This document shows positions 48,857-60,970 of a stretch of DNA of 64,000 nt, in pieces. The DNA lies in assembly GCA_008711295.1 (NCBI GenBank), contig VUYV01000036.1, positions 1,334,646-1,398,645 on the forward strand, given 5' to 3'. Under the pieces are notes generated by a model. That model saw only the letters and a list, made by a program, of their open reading frames with translations, ran no database searches and was not told the DNA's origin. The translations under genes and the position numbers were made by a program. How positions within the stretch are numbered: the first letter of the stretch is position 1; each line of letters starts with the position of its first letter. This DNA comes from Anarhynchus alexandrinus (taxonomy: Eukaryota; Chordata; Aves; Charadriiformes; Charadriidae).

Positions 48857-51800
48857 GGTCACGTAATTCTTGGGAGGGTGACCTGACTCCCGCCGAGCTC
48901 CGTGTTGCTGAAACCAGCCTGGTTCAGGTCTGAGGATCTCTCTGTAGGCTCTGTACTACCTGGCAGCCTGCTTATAAGTGCTCCTTTTTAGTTCACTGTG
49001 ATTATTTCAGAGAAATTAATTCCTGATTAGAAAACTGACTAGTTGCCAAACTTGGCTTATATTCCCACACAGGTGCATACCTTTGGGGCTGGGTTTTCTT
49101 TTTATAAACACAGATAAAAACATGCTGAACTGTTTTCCCCTCTTATTCATGCTAACAATACGGTATTGTTATTTTCTCTTTTATTCCCTGGCCATCCATT
49201 ACAGCTCTGTTGTTTGACAGTCCCAACATACACAGTAAATAAAAATAGTGGGACCAATTTAAGCATAGGCAGAGGCACAGCCCTCTGTGGTAACAGCCTG
49301 TAAATGGTGGTAAAATGGTGATGGTGAAGGAAAGCCAACATCCTGCCACTGACTTTGCCAGGGCTGGAGGCTTGGAGAACCAGGCTTGCTCTTGAAGGAG
49401 GCGTGAGGGCGAAGAAGGCAAAGGCTTCTGCTAGGAAAAAGGAGTCTGTACCCTAGATGAGATTTTTCAGCCGATGAGAGAAGAGAGATCCCTGCCCTCT
49501 ACCTGTCTTACCCCCAAAATGCACTGAGCCACAACCTCCAGCCCTACTCTGCCGCTCTGTTGTTCTGTCCCTATTAATTTTGTCCTGAGAATTCACGGGC
49601 CAGCTTTGAGAAATAACAAGATCATCTAACTATATTCCTTGTTATGTTTTTTGATCCTAAATAAAAATACCCCAACATTAAGAGCTCAGTCCTGTTCATC
49701 CTGAGTCTGTGGTGAGAGGAGCCTGGCATTGCTCTGGGGACGTGGTCTGCATCTCAGATGCCTGAGAGCATATCTATTAAGAACAGGAGAGAGAAAATAC
49801 AACTCACCACCACACTGTATTAACAAACTATTAAAGACTGTATTTTCCTTGATTTTCATCGATAGCATTAATGTGATGCAAGTATGACCTAACGGAAAGC
49901 AGATCAGATCCTATGGATTCTCAAAGTCATTGTGAACCTTGGCTTTGCTGGTGAAGAGTTACTCCTATCTATGGCTTCATAGTAATTTTTCTGGCTCCTG
50001 CAGTACAGGATGCATTTTAAATTTCTACCACAAATCAATGAAGAAAAATATTTATAGCGCCTGTGGTAGATAATAATTTCAGATATTTATTAAAAAACAA
50101 AAAACCCATGCAATTCTTCTTCTTCTAATATAAATACATTTCAACCCTCTACTTTTTAAAGAGTAAGCAGCATCACAGGGAATTTTGGTGTTTAATCTTC
50201 TGTGTTCATAGTACTCTGAAATCAGCTAACATTTTAAAAAATGTCACTGCACAACCAAGCACCAACGCTTATTTTTAAGGCTGCTCAGGTTTTTGATGTG
50301 ATAAATCAGTTTGATTTTGAGAGCTTTTTATAGTGATAGGACAGTTTCCACAGAGTTTGCAGAGTTTGTTCCACCTTGCTGTTTAGATGGAACTTCATCT
50401 CAAAACATAAATTTGCAAAGATTTTTCTGGTCTGGATGTTTTCAGAAAGTTTTTAAAAAGGACGGGAGCATCTACCTGTTTATCTGAGAAAAACATAGTG
50501 AGTTGGAATCTCAGAAGAAATTTGTAAAGTTGTTTTACAATAGGATAAACAGGATAATTTAAGAGATCTGAAACATTGTATTTTCTGTGGGTTATTTTTG
50601 CACCTCTGATTACTGACATGGAAACATTTCCTGAATTTTACCCATTGTGGCAGAAGCATTTGTGGAATGACAGAACATGAAGCCATTGTTGAATTAGCAT
50701 TGTAATTGCTATATATTTTTATAGGCTTAGTATGGCTGTACTCTAGAGGGAATGGAACTAAAACACAAACTGTGTGCACCCCAGTCCCTGTGCAGAAGAT
50801 GGGTACTTGCCTGGAGATGCTATGAATAAGCAGTATTTTGCTGTGTGGAAGCTGAATTGCCATTTTTTTAACCCTCCTGTTGTCCCTGAGAGGACCAAAT
50901 GTTGGTGCTGGACTGATCATGGACCTGCTGTCATTACACTGTCATCCTCAGGTGGTGTCAGTTTGGTGCTTACAACCTCAGGACTTTGCTCTCCCTGTTG
51001 ATCCCTGAGCTTAACATCACTACTGGGTTATCACAGTGGAAAAGTAATCCCTAAAATCTCTTGGGACTGCTTAGTTCACTGCATTTGGACCTTTTCACGT
51101 AAGTGAGATGCTATTGCTAATCATTTATTTTGGCCTTGACAGGACAAATATTGCCACATTATCAATCAAACTCTGACTCTTGAGGGGAAAAAAGCAAAAC
51201 TTTATCTCCTGCAGGTAAATGGGTTTTCATTTCAAGAAAGGCAACATTTATAAATTCTCATTTCATTAGCAACTTCTTTCCTTTTTAGATATCTGCTAAC
51301 AGATTAAAAAAAAAAAAAGCAGAAAATGCCTATAAGAATTCCTGACCTTGGTTCTGACTATGGCAACTCCATCTGGGTAATTGAATTAATCAGAAAATAT
51401 ACCCTTATCAAATCCCCATACTTACCTGTCTTGTCGCTGAGCATTTTTGAGTTCATATGCTTAATCTTGGACGACAGAAGTGCTGACTATGTAGTGTCAT
51501 GAGGAGAAGTTGGTGCAGGAATGCCTCAAGGTATCAAAGTGGCCAAGGAAGGACACAGGATGGAGGTGGAAGAGCCCAAACACCTGCTAGGCCGTACCAA
51601 CATTATTGCCAATAAAAATGTATTACATGTGGGTTTTCTGAGGTATGAAATATTTTGGGCAAGTGGAGGCTGTGTGAGATCCTTCACAGCTGGAAATGTT
51701 CTCATAACCTTTGGCATAAACACTAGCTTATGTGTAGGAATTTCACTCTTAACAAACAAGTAATATTCATGTAGATGAATAATAAGAACTATTTTTTCTA

Positions 51801-54079
51801 GTCCTTTAAAATTTCCTTTCTGCCTTGGGAACTTTCATCAAAGCAAGCGAATCTCTGAAGTTACTGCTGGTGTTGTGGGGTGACTGGGTTGACTGGGAAA
51901 ACAACAGCTACCAATGTACTTTGTTTTTCTCTGAGACCTTCTGAGGCTCAGCTGAGCAACAAGAGTGGGGTTTGGTACAACCCGTACTTACTTATGTTAT
52001 TTTGTTGGAGTCTATAGTTATATTTGAAAGTACATCCTGCCAAAGGAGAGGATACACCAGGCTGGGTTGGAACATGCATAGATTAGAGTAGCTTCCTCTC
52101 CATTTGCCTGTGTGGAGCCATGTTGTGGCTCTGACCCAGGTTTAATGAAAAGGGACTTTAAATTCTATGAAATTTAAATTATTTTTGCAATTAAATTTAA
52201 GTTCTTCACAATTTAATTTGCGTAGAGGGTAGATAAAATATGCTTAATCTCTCTGTGGTCTGTGATATTGAGACTTGTTGCCAAATAAGTAATGATGAAG
52301 AATAAATCCACTTTCTCTGCCTGTCACAAGGCAGGGATGTGCACAAAACAGCAGAAGAAAAGGAAGAAACAAGGTGTGGACAGTGGCCATAAGGTCTGTG
52401 AGAGCCATCATACTCCCTCCTCAGACCCTCAGAAGTTTTGTTGAGATGAGCTCCAGAGCATGGAAACAGAGTTTGCGTGATCCACAGAACACCCTTTCTT
52501 TTGAAAGCTGCTGCAAAAATAAGCCCTGATACTTCAGCATATTTTGAATGTCAGATATGATTTATGAAATGAGGCTTCAAGCCTTATTTCCTTTTATTAC
52601 TGGATAAAAGTTTTTCAAATGCTTATTAAGATAACCTGAAAATCAAGGAGGAAAACAATGAATCACTTACAAAGAAGAAATGAATCTTTAAGACAATCCT
52701 AAAAAAGAAGCATTTATCATTCATGCTTCTTCATTTATCTCCCCAGGCTGAGTTACAGTCCCATCTGTGTGACTGATGCTGCCTCTGAACAACCTTCTTC
52801 TCCACCTCCTGCCTTGCCTTTCTCAGGTTAGTCACGCCACCCGCACGGAGAAGTCGAGGAGGTGGAGCACCTTCGAGGTGATGCAACAGGGTTTCTCTCT
52901 CTTCCCCTGCTACCGTTCATATTGCAGCCAGTTCAAAGAGTGAATGCAAATCAATATGCTCAGCTGCCAAAATCAAGCAAACTTTATGGGCTATTCTGTG
53001 TTGTCTTTCATGATTAAGTCATTTTCTGACTGTGGATTCTTAGGCAGCTGTTACAACAAGAAAAAGAGCAATTTCTCCAAGTGAGGAGCTGAAAGGCAAA
53101 AGCCAGAGATGTTCAGTTTGATCCTGGTCTTCACCCAGGAACACTTGAACGTAATGGCTGCAAGCTAAAAGATATTAAGTCCTTCTTAGGCATTGTGGTT
53201 TCCATGCTATGGCCGGGTCAGGTGTAGGGTACTTATTCCTGTCACCCAGGTACCCCCAGTGAATGTTCATAATCTGCTCGATCTGTTTAATCTCTTCTCT
53301 AGTTTAAAAACTATTTTGTTCCTATGAATCTTCTGTCTCTTATTACAAAAGCACTACAGAAAAATAAATTGCTTGCTGTGCTCATCTGTATGTTAGCTCA
53401 GAGATCGATTTTTCCAGCTCACAGCATCAGTAACAAACCAAAAAGTCTGGAAGTGTTTCTACAGTGCACTCATGGATAAACTTCTGCTCTTCATCCCACT
53501 CAGCACAAGACTGGACTAGTGTTGCTGATAATTAATCTAGACCTATGTTCAAAAAAGTCGAGAAGAGAAGTAGGGCTCTAAAATGTTAGCTGCTCACCTT
53601 CAAAAATGTTAGCTTCAGTTTCTGTAAGTAATAGTGGCTCCAGCACTGGACTCCCTCCATTCAGTAAAACACTTGAGAAAGAGCTATGAAAGGTAACTGG
53701 AGCTCCTCCTCTCCACTAAAAGTGCAAGACCTTTGTAAGAATCCATGTTTATTCTCAGTCTTCATTAATAATGGAAACCTGCAGGAAAGAAAAAGGACAC
53801 CTACAGTGTGTCTCAGGTGTGATGCAAGCTGGCTGTGTATTTACTGCTGATGGGCACAGGGATGTGTATGGTCAGGAAGGCATTGGGACCCAGAGGTTGC
53901 TGTGAGTGCTCTTTGGAGAGGAGAGGTTTCCTAAGAGTTCTGCCAAGTTTGGAAGATGTAATCAGGAATTAAATTGCATTAAATCTGAAAAGAACAATTA
54001 AACAACAGGTTATGGAAATATCAGTTTGCGGAAGAGCAATTCAGCAGTTAGCTGAGTCTCTGTGTAAGAATCAGAGCTT
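48691..54079. other. Non-coding sequence
   Basis: No gene is recognised. The first ~250 bp, upstream of the CR1 on the minus strand, is locally CpG-richer than its surroundings. Later contents include an A13 run at 51306-51318 and AT-rich single-copy DNA. Paired frames at 51521-51763 on both strands have no identifiable domain. Confidence 0.5.
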
Positions 54080-55370
54080 CATAGAATCATATAATCATAG
54101 AATGGTTAGAGTGGGAAGGAACCTTAAAGATCTACTTTGAAGCCCCCTGCCATGGCCAGGGATGCCTTCCACTAGACTAGGTTGCTCAAAGCCCTATCCA
54201 ACCTGGCCTTGAATGCCTCCAGAGATGGGGCATCCACAACTTCTCTGGGCAAACTGTTCCAGTGTCTTACAACCCTCAGAGTAAAGAATTTCTTCCTAAT
54301 GTTTAATCTAAATCTACCCTCTTCCAATTTGAAACTGTTACCCCTCATCCTGTCACTACATGCCCTGTTAAAGAGTCCCTCCCCATCTTTCCTGTAGGCC
54401 TCCTTTAAGTACTGGAAGGCTGCTGTAAGGTCTCCCCGGAGTCTTCTCTTCTCCAGGTTGAACAGCCCCAACTCTCTCAGCCTGTCTTCATAGCAGAGGT
54501 GCTCCAGCCCTCGGATCATCTTTGTGGCCCTCCTCTGGTCCCACTCCAACAGGTCCGTGTCCTTCTTATGTTGAGGGCCCCAGAGCTGGACACAGTATTC
54601 CAGGTGGGGTCTCATGAGAGCAGAGTAGAGGGGCAGAATCACCTCGCTTGACCTGCTGGCCATGCTTCTTTTGATGCAGCCCAGGATGCAGTTGGCTTTC
54701 TGGGCTGTGAGTATACATTGCCAGCTCATGTTGAGCTTCTCATCCACCAACACCCTCAAGTCCTTCTCCTCAGGGCTGCTCTCAAGCCATTCTTTGCTTA
54801 GCCTGTATTTGTGCTTGGGATTGCCCTGGCCCACGTGTAGGACCTTGCCCTTGGCCTTGTTGAACTTCATGAGGTTTTCACAGGTCCACCTCTCCAGCCT
54901 GTCCAGGTCCCTCTGGATGGCATCCCTTCCCTCCGGCATGTCAACTGCTCCACACAGCTTGGTGCCATAGGCAAACTTGCTGAGGGTGCACTCAATCCCA
55001 CCATCCATGTCAGTGACAAAGATATTAAAAAGTATCGGTGCCAGTTCCGACCCCTGAGGAACACCACTTGTCACTGGTCACCACTTGGACACGGAGCCAT
55101 TGACCACAACTCTTTGAGTGCTGCCATCCAGCCAATTCCTTATCCATCTAGTGGTCCATCGGTTAAATACATGTCTCTCCACTTTAGAGACAAGGATGTC
55201 ATGTGGGACAGTGTCAAATTCTTTGTACAAGTACAGGTAGATGATGTCAGTTGCTCTTCCCTTATTCACCAACGTTGTAACACCGTCATAGAAGGCCACC
55301 AAATTTGTCAGGCATGATTTGCCCTTAGTGAAGCTTAGTTGTCTAAAGATAACCTGGTGGAGTTTTTGGG
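54080..55370 (-). mobile_element. CR1 LINE, longest copy in the window, minus strand
   Basis: The + strand starts with CATAGAATCATATAATCATAGAATGG and a GTGGGAAGGAACC variant of the CR1 3' UTR. About 1.29 kb of element follows, covering the 3' UTR and roughly the C-terminal half of the reverse transcriptase. Recognisable coding starts near [17 protein letters not shown] (about 55330-55285). The 5' limit is uncertain by some tens of bases because similarity fades near 55345-55370. One in-frame stop and altered catalytic residues make it inactive. Orientation matches the 3.5, 22.9 and 48.1 kb copies. Confidence 0.95.
54172..55302 (-). pseudogene. CR1 ORF2 reverse-transcriptase C-terminal half, inactivated
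   Basis: Read from 55302 downwards, the frame shows [14 protein letters not shown] and [23 protein letters not shown], then an in-frame TGA at 55080-55078. It continues in the same frame as [42 protein letters not shown], the [18 protein letters not shown] block, [13 protein letters not shown] and [13 protein letters not shown], ending at 54172. SGVPQGS is RT motif 4. The next motif should be F/YADD with two metal-binding aspartates. Here codons 54969-54964 read Tyr-Gly (FAYG), so catalysis would be lost. Apart from the stop and this change, the frame is open for about 375 codons. It would have been reverse transcriptase for target-primed insertion. Confidence 0.93.
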
Positions 55371-56595
55371 ATTGATCATCTACCAGATTGGACTGGTTAT
55401 TCTTTCTTCAGCAAGAGGTTTGATACCAAACATTGGCACATACTTTCTGTGTGGCGCACGTGCACAAACACACACGGAGGCAAACATCTTTTCTTTGTGT
55501 AATATGATGAAGATATTGCCTAGTTTTTGACAAAGGTTGCTCTGAACTTCTTGTTCCACATGTCGAGCCCTCTATCTTGAATACCTCCCGTACCTTGGCC
55601 TGGCTTCTGCTGTCAATATGTAATTTCCTATTGAAAAGTGTTTCTTTTTAGAGTTGTCAGAGAGAACAATAGAGCCAACATCCACATCTTTGCCCAAGGC
55701 CATAGGTGAAATACTGAAAAGAAGCCAAAATTTATCATGAGAGTTCTTGAAAACTGAAGAAATATTCCTTTGAAAAAACCCAACAACTGACTTCATTACT
55801 GAAACGAAAACTAATTTTTTATTGTCTATACTGCTTATTTAAACCTCAGTCTTGAAGTAACCATATGCCAGACTTACCACTGAGACTTTGGCATGTAAAA
55901 CTACAACACCATAGCAGCTAGCAAGACTCCAGTGCAGCAGCATATATTCTTCCTCTTGTGATTTTAGATATTATTGACAGTGCTACTACGAATTAAAATC
56001 TCCTGAGGCTGGATCTAAGCTCTCCTGCAGACCTATTCTATGGCCCACTTCACAATGACTGCAGATCCCATGTACAGAGACAGTGGGACAGAAACTCTTA
56101 TGCAGTATGCACAGATTATCTGGAGCTATGTTCTATTGCCATTCAGTTAGTAATAAAACTGCTGGTGATTTACTGGTACGGGAGCAAGACCTTAGAAATT
56201 CCTGTGTTTAATGTTATATACAAATAAGAAATATTTTTATTATATCACTATAAATTCAGTTGAAAGGCCAGGCTGAATGGCATGCTACCACAATTATTAA
56301 TAAAAAAACCCCAAACAGTAAGTAAATAGCCAAATAGTAAATCATATTTAAAAGTATATTGACTATATTGATTGGACAGAAATGGGTTGGATGGGAGAAA
56401 CTCCGTATCTTCAAATGGAAGAAAACAAATTACGATAGTTTTAACTGCATACTCTGCAAAAGTCCAGCTGTACTTTCATCTAATTAGTTTTTACCATATT
56501 TTTAAAATACTGAAACATGTATAAAGGCTTGGGGAGACGAATATGTTTAGACTATGTCCATATAGATTTTATACCTATATTGCATCCATCATACA

Positions 56596-56628
56596 ACAGA
56601 ACAGAACAGAACAGAACACAACAACAAT
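56596..56628. repeat. (ACAGA)4 pentanucleotide microsatellite
   Basis: Four exact ACAGA units at 56596-56615, continuing as degenerate ACACAACAACAA. Confidence 0.93.
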
Positions 56629-57173
56629 ACAATATTGTGCCCCAAACTATCACAGATTAAATCCTCTTCCTTATATTATAGCACCATTTTCCCCCTAAAA
56701 TGAAATGACAGAAAAAAGCAGTAGATTTCTTCAAATCAATGAAACTGTCTCATCTACTTGCGCAGCACCACCGTGTGCATTTGTGTCTATGTCCATTTAT
56801 GTGACGTATATTACTGGAAAGGGACTGTCAGAAGGCAATATTTGCAGGAGCAAAGAAGAGAGGTTTTAGGAATATGAAATCACAGCAGACATTCCAGTTA
56901 TCCCATTAAGACGAGATGTGACCTTTAAATGGAAGAGTGATACTTTAGAGGCTGACATTTGATTTCCCAGTGTGCTCCCAGTGTGTTGTAATTTGCTACA
57001 AAACAATGAGTGGCATTCATCTGAGGCTAAAAGTTTCTTTTGGAAGTGCACAATATGCTGTGAAAACAGCAATTGCGTTTTATGACTTGCCAGGCAGTCT
57101 TTCAACGTGCTAGTGAAATTATCAGAAAAGGAATGGGAATGGGTTTATAAATATTGCATGAGAGGAGCTGTAT

Positions 57174-57190
57174 AAACAAACAAACAAAAA
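57174..57190. repeat. (AAAC)n short microsatellite
   Basis: Consecutive AAAC units ending in an A run, directly visible. Confidence 0.85.
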
Positions 57191-59906
57191 TCTATGGCTA
57201 CAGACATATCACTCCTTTTATTAAAGCAGTATTTATTCATACATTAAAAAATCACATTGAAATATTAAAGAGTTTGGTGTAAGCTGGGAAAATGGAAAAA
57301 AATAGCTGTTTCAGTCTCTATTTTTGTGTCCTTTCCCTCATCACTGTACAGTTCACACACTGCTGTGAGCATAACTCTCCCTCTGGACGTGGCTCTTCGT
57401 GTTGTGGGAAATCCTTATAGACACTCTGCCCAGTCTCAGCTCGGGAAAGGAGCTGTTACTTGCAGGGCACGTCAGTTGCTACAAATGATGGATGCTCAAA
57501 GCTCAAAAGAAAGGTGGGAAAGGCTGCACGGACAAGAGTTTGGTTGCTCTCGGAGGTGAGCAGAGGTGAGATTTTTGCCTTGCGGAGCTGTTTCCCACTC
57601 AGCGGACTTTGATCTTGCACTTCCAATGCCTCTTCTGTTGCACTTTCTGGGAAGAAAATGGTATTTCCCTGCAGGGATGCTGCTGTGGTTGGATATGTGC
57701 ATTGCTGATACGTGACTTAATTTTTTTGCCTGATTTCAGCAAGGCTCAGTTGGCAGATGGCCATGGCATCTTACCTGCTGCCTCACCAGGGAGCAACCCG
57801 TCCCCAGCAAGTCCTGCTGTGCCAACATCCTACGAGCACGGCAGCCCTTTCCCTGGGCTCACAGCCATCAGGGTCACACCTTCACAAGCTTATCCTTTGC
57901 CACTCTGAGACACTGGTTCTGCTATGAGGTACTCACCATTCTGCCACCAGTAGCTTGTTTTTACAAGTTCAAAACAGAGGAGTAAAAGTTTTTCCCCATT
58001 TTCTGTTGTGGATTTTTTGACGGAGCAAGGTCTAGAACAGCCAGGTTATCTCACCTGTGAGACACAGAACAGGCTGTGTTTTAACCCTGTGTTCCTGTGA
58101 TCGTCACTTGGGACTGCAAGGTGATGCTCCTCTGCTTGGAGTTTGAGTCCTCAGCTCCTCTCTCTAAACTAGCTGCTTACACTAGCTCTCCCCCAGCAAA
58201 GGTGGAGCTGACGTTCTGCCCAGGATTTTCTTTACCTGGTAGCTGAGTTATTAGGAACTGGCAAATGCTCAGTGATGGACAGAGGGGAGTTGGTAGAAGC
58301 TGTCTCATATGCGGTTCAGTGCTGCTTGTGCCCCTCCCAGAGCAGCTGTGGAGCTCACATATTCTGGGGTGTCCCCTGGCCTCGGGCAGGAGCTGGGGGA
58401 ATAAAACTGATGGCATACAGTCACTGAGGACAGTTATACGGAAAGAGGGCAGGATGGAGATGCTCTGTGCACGCTCCACCCTGGGAGTGCTGCAGGTGGA
58501 CCCAGGGAGAAATGCAGGTTGTTGGGACCATGGGTAAATCCACACTGGGATTGGAAAGGAGCTGGTGACCATTGGTGTCCCTGACAGCTTTAAGCGCCAC
58601 AGGAAAACAGAAAGGGTTTCACTGAATTCTATATGGAATTTCAGGTTTTGTATCTTTACTCTTTTTGGGGGTGTGGGGCTTGTTTCAGGAACATTTGGGG
58701 AAGTCAGAAAACTGGCAGATTTCAGAGGAGAAATGTCAATGTTCATCACTAGTATTGTACATCTTCGTCTTGCAGGGTGCTAAACAGGTGGTGAAACTGT
58801 CAGCTTCAGAATGGTGGGTTTGTTGTTTGCTGGCTTGGATGGGTTTTTCCAGCTTTATCCACTGGGAACTTGAAAATGTAGCAGGTCTAGCAATACTGAG
58901 TGAACCAGCATGTCACATCTTCTCAGGCCATTAGTACCTCTGGGCTTTTGACAGCCAGGATTGTTCTGTAATTATTTTCCATCTCTACATGGTTGTTAAA
59001 TGCTGTTATTCAATATAAAATGTTTCTCAAAATGTTTCTGGACTGTTTCATTAGTAATAATAGATTATTTTCCCAAACAAGCAAAGCAGAAGTGAGCTCT
59101 GAATGTCTCTGAAATTATTACAAAGGTAATTATATTAGTTCCACTAGTGCCAAATAGCATTTATAGTTATTTTTTTTTGGTGTGTCCAATCCAGTTATTC
59201 ATTTTCTTTAATAATTTACAATTTGACTGTCGCCTTGGCACCACTTTGCTATGTACCTAGCAATAATGGTACTGTAGACAGGAAGCCGGCCAGGGAATGA
59301 ACAATAGCACCTGAAAGCTGAAGTCGTGACTAACAAGATAATTTTGAATGAAAAAAAAAGCTCTGCCAGGCCAGACTGCCAGGAGGGTGAGACCGAAGGC
59401 TGGAAGCAGGGCTTCCCTTCACTGCATCCTTTTGCTGGCTCCAAAACCCAACGTATTTAGGGAATGTAAAAAAGACTAGATCATCTAAGCCTTAAATGTG
59501 CTGAGTAGAAAAAGGTATGTGCTGTCTCTTTGTAATATTTTTTAGCCTTTAAAAATAAATTTTAGACAGAAAATCAACAGCTCATAGTGAATCTCGTCTA
59601 TTCTGTTTGTACTTTGAGACTAGAGAAGTTAAGTTACCTTCAAACCCTGACCCTCCCATGGTTTTTTAAACTGAAAACCAAATTGTTCAATTATCTTCTC
59701 AGGAGACACTGTTTAATGAACTGTGATTAACTACTTGCCCTTCTTTTCATTACTATTGTCTCCAGTCTTAACTCTTTGGCACCAGTACTTTTTTTTTTGC
59801 TTTGGTTTTAATAATTAAAAGAAGAATAATTACAGACTCAATCTGTTACAGTATCTTCTCTGTAGAAGTGGAACACTGTGCATTATTTGCAATGCAATGA
59901 AAAAAT

Positions 59907-60034
59907 AAAAAGGGAAAGGGAAAGGAAAGGGAAAGGAAAGGGAAAGGGAAAGGGAAAGGGAAAGGAAAAGGAAAGGGAAAGGAAAAGGAAAAGAAAAAGG
60001 AAAAGGAAAAGGAAAAGGAAAAGGAAAAAAGGAA
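59907..60034. repeat. 128-nt uninterrupted polypurine tract, (GGGAAA)n/(GGAAAA)n
   Basis: Every base from 59907 to 60034 on the + strand is A or G. The first half is built of AAAGGG and AAAGG units, the second mostly of GGAAAA units. Frames across it on the minus strand (Phe/Pro/Leu/Ser repeats, 59830-60136) are artefacts. Long mirror-like purine tracts of this kind can form triplex DNA and are length-unstable. Confidence 0.97.
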
Positions 60035-60066
60035 CGACATGATGCAGGATGCTGATATTTTTTTTT

Positions 60067-60080
60067 CCAGTAGAGGGCAC
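60067..60080 (+). promoter_or_regulatory. Candidate CTCF binding site
   Basis: CCAGTAGAGGGCAC matches every position of the 14-base vertebrate CTCF consensus CCASYAGRKGGCRS. With equal base frequencies such a match is expected about 0.03 times in 64 kb on both strands. It lies 33 bp after the polypurine tract. Occupancy cannot be judged from sequence. Confidence 0.5.
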
Positions 60081-60399
60081 TGACGAAATATAACCAGATC
60101 ACGGCTTATTACCATGGCAGTGTGACTTGAAAGCACGAAGGGCTGGTTATTTCACAGCAACACCTATTCTCTGAGGCTTTATAATCTGAATACATGTCAG
60201 AGAAGTCCGTACGGGCTGTTAATAAACATCCGAACATTTTTAGCTAGATGCAATGTTACACTCCTCTTTTGCAAGGCGTTAAGTAAACTCTGTAGGCTTG
60301 CCACTGTTGAGTACCCTTTTTGTTATCTGAGTGCTAAACTACGGCTTCCTTTTGTTTCTTCATTTCCAGCTTTAATGAATACTTTTATCATGGAGGGAC
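60081..60399. other. Non-coding sequence
   Basis: No gene or known repeat is seen between the CTCF-like motif and the enhancer-like block that follows. Confidence 0.5.
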
Positions 60400-60970
60400 A
60401 CTGCACAGGAAAGAACTAATTTAGATGTGCCTCGTTCACAGGGGACTTTAGCCTGTCTCTGATTGTTAAATGAACCAGTTTACATTGCTTTTCTGCAAAT
60501 ATAATGGCAACAAAATTTGGCTTGACATTATTAGGGGAAAATCCTGCGTTACCTAAAATAAGCTGAATATTAATTTTACTTTGGAACTGATTAAACAAAT
60601 ACACATTACAGAAAGTTCATCAGCTTTCTTTAAAACAAAAGATCAGTTAGAGAGAAAGGGAGATGAAAAAGTGCAGTGAATATTATCCAGTCTATCACTT
60701 ACAACAAGCCCTAATTTTGTCTGTTAAATGTGTAACTGTCTTGCTTAGCTGCTGCCTTTTGGCAGCTGCATCAAGGATAGTTTTTGACATCAAATTTCAA
60801 TTTCTGGTCATATTTGACTGAGATTTCAGTTTAATCCCCTGCCATTAAGTTTCTGGTGGCGTTTTTGTACTAATTTGTTACTAGACAGCACCAGAAACAA
60901 GGCTTTATTAATTTTAAATACTTCTTTTCTGGATTGTCGGTGATATGTCCCTTACATAGTTAACTTTGAA
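60400..60970. other. Possible conserved noncoding element
   Basis: The best enhancer-like block in the window: about 570 bp, repeat-free, with many TAAT/ATTA and TTAAAT-type cores (GAATATTAATTTTAC, CTGATTAAAC, CCCTAATTTTG, TATTAATTTTAAAT). It also holds a tight hairpin at 60748-60769. Only a 62-codon frame touches it. Identification rests on texture and needs alignment. Confidence 0.3.
60748..60769. repeat. Tight hairpin, 9-bp stem with TTTT loop
   Basis: GCTGCTGCC-TTTT-GGCAGCTGC pairs over nine positions with one T-T mismatch. The right arm contains CAGCTG, an E-box. It is too short for a microRNA precursor. Confidence 0.75.

Larger units (their letters stand above)
55371..59906. other. Non-coding sequence
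   Basis: No gene is recognised. It contains an ACAGA repeat at 56596-56615 and an AAAC repeat at about 57174-57190. A moderately GC-richer interval (57330-58560) has overlapping frames up to 190 codons (58177-58749, -) without identifiable domains. Confidence 0.5.

Noticed and set aside
13165..52951. Seven perfect octamer words (ATGCAAAT or reverse complement) at 13165, 24090, 27732, 35798, 39914, 42040 and 52944
   Set aside because: About 3-4 are expected for this AT content over both strands; the excess is small and the sites are scattered.
54182..54970. Plus-strand frames at 54182-54397 and 54662-54970, and similar ones at 22977-23245 and 48137-48735
   Set aside because: They are antisense shadows of the CR1 coding region on the minus strand.
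58177..58749. 190-codon minus-strand frame
   Set aside because: No domain is recognised. My rough estimate is that a 64-kb window of this composition yields about 0.5 chance frames this long, more in GC-richer patches.
59830..60136. Three overlapping minus-strand frames of 65-96 codons made of Phe/Pro/Leu/Ser repeats
   Set aside because: They are translations of the GGGAAA/GGAAAA purine tract; stop codons are absent because of composition, not selection.
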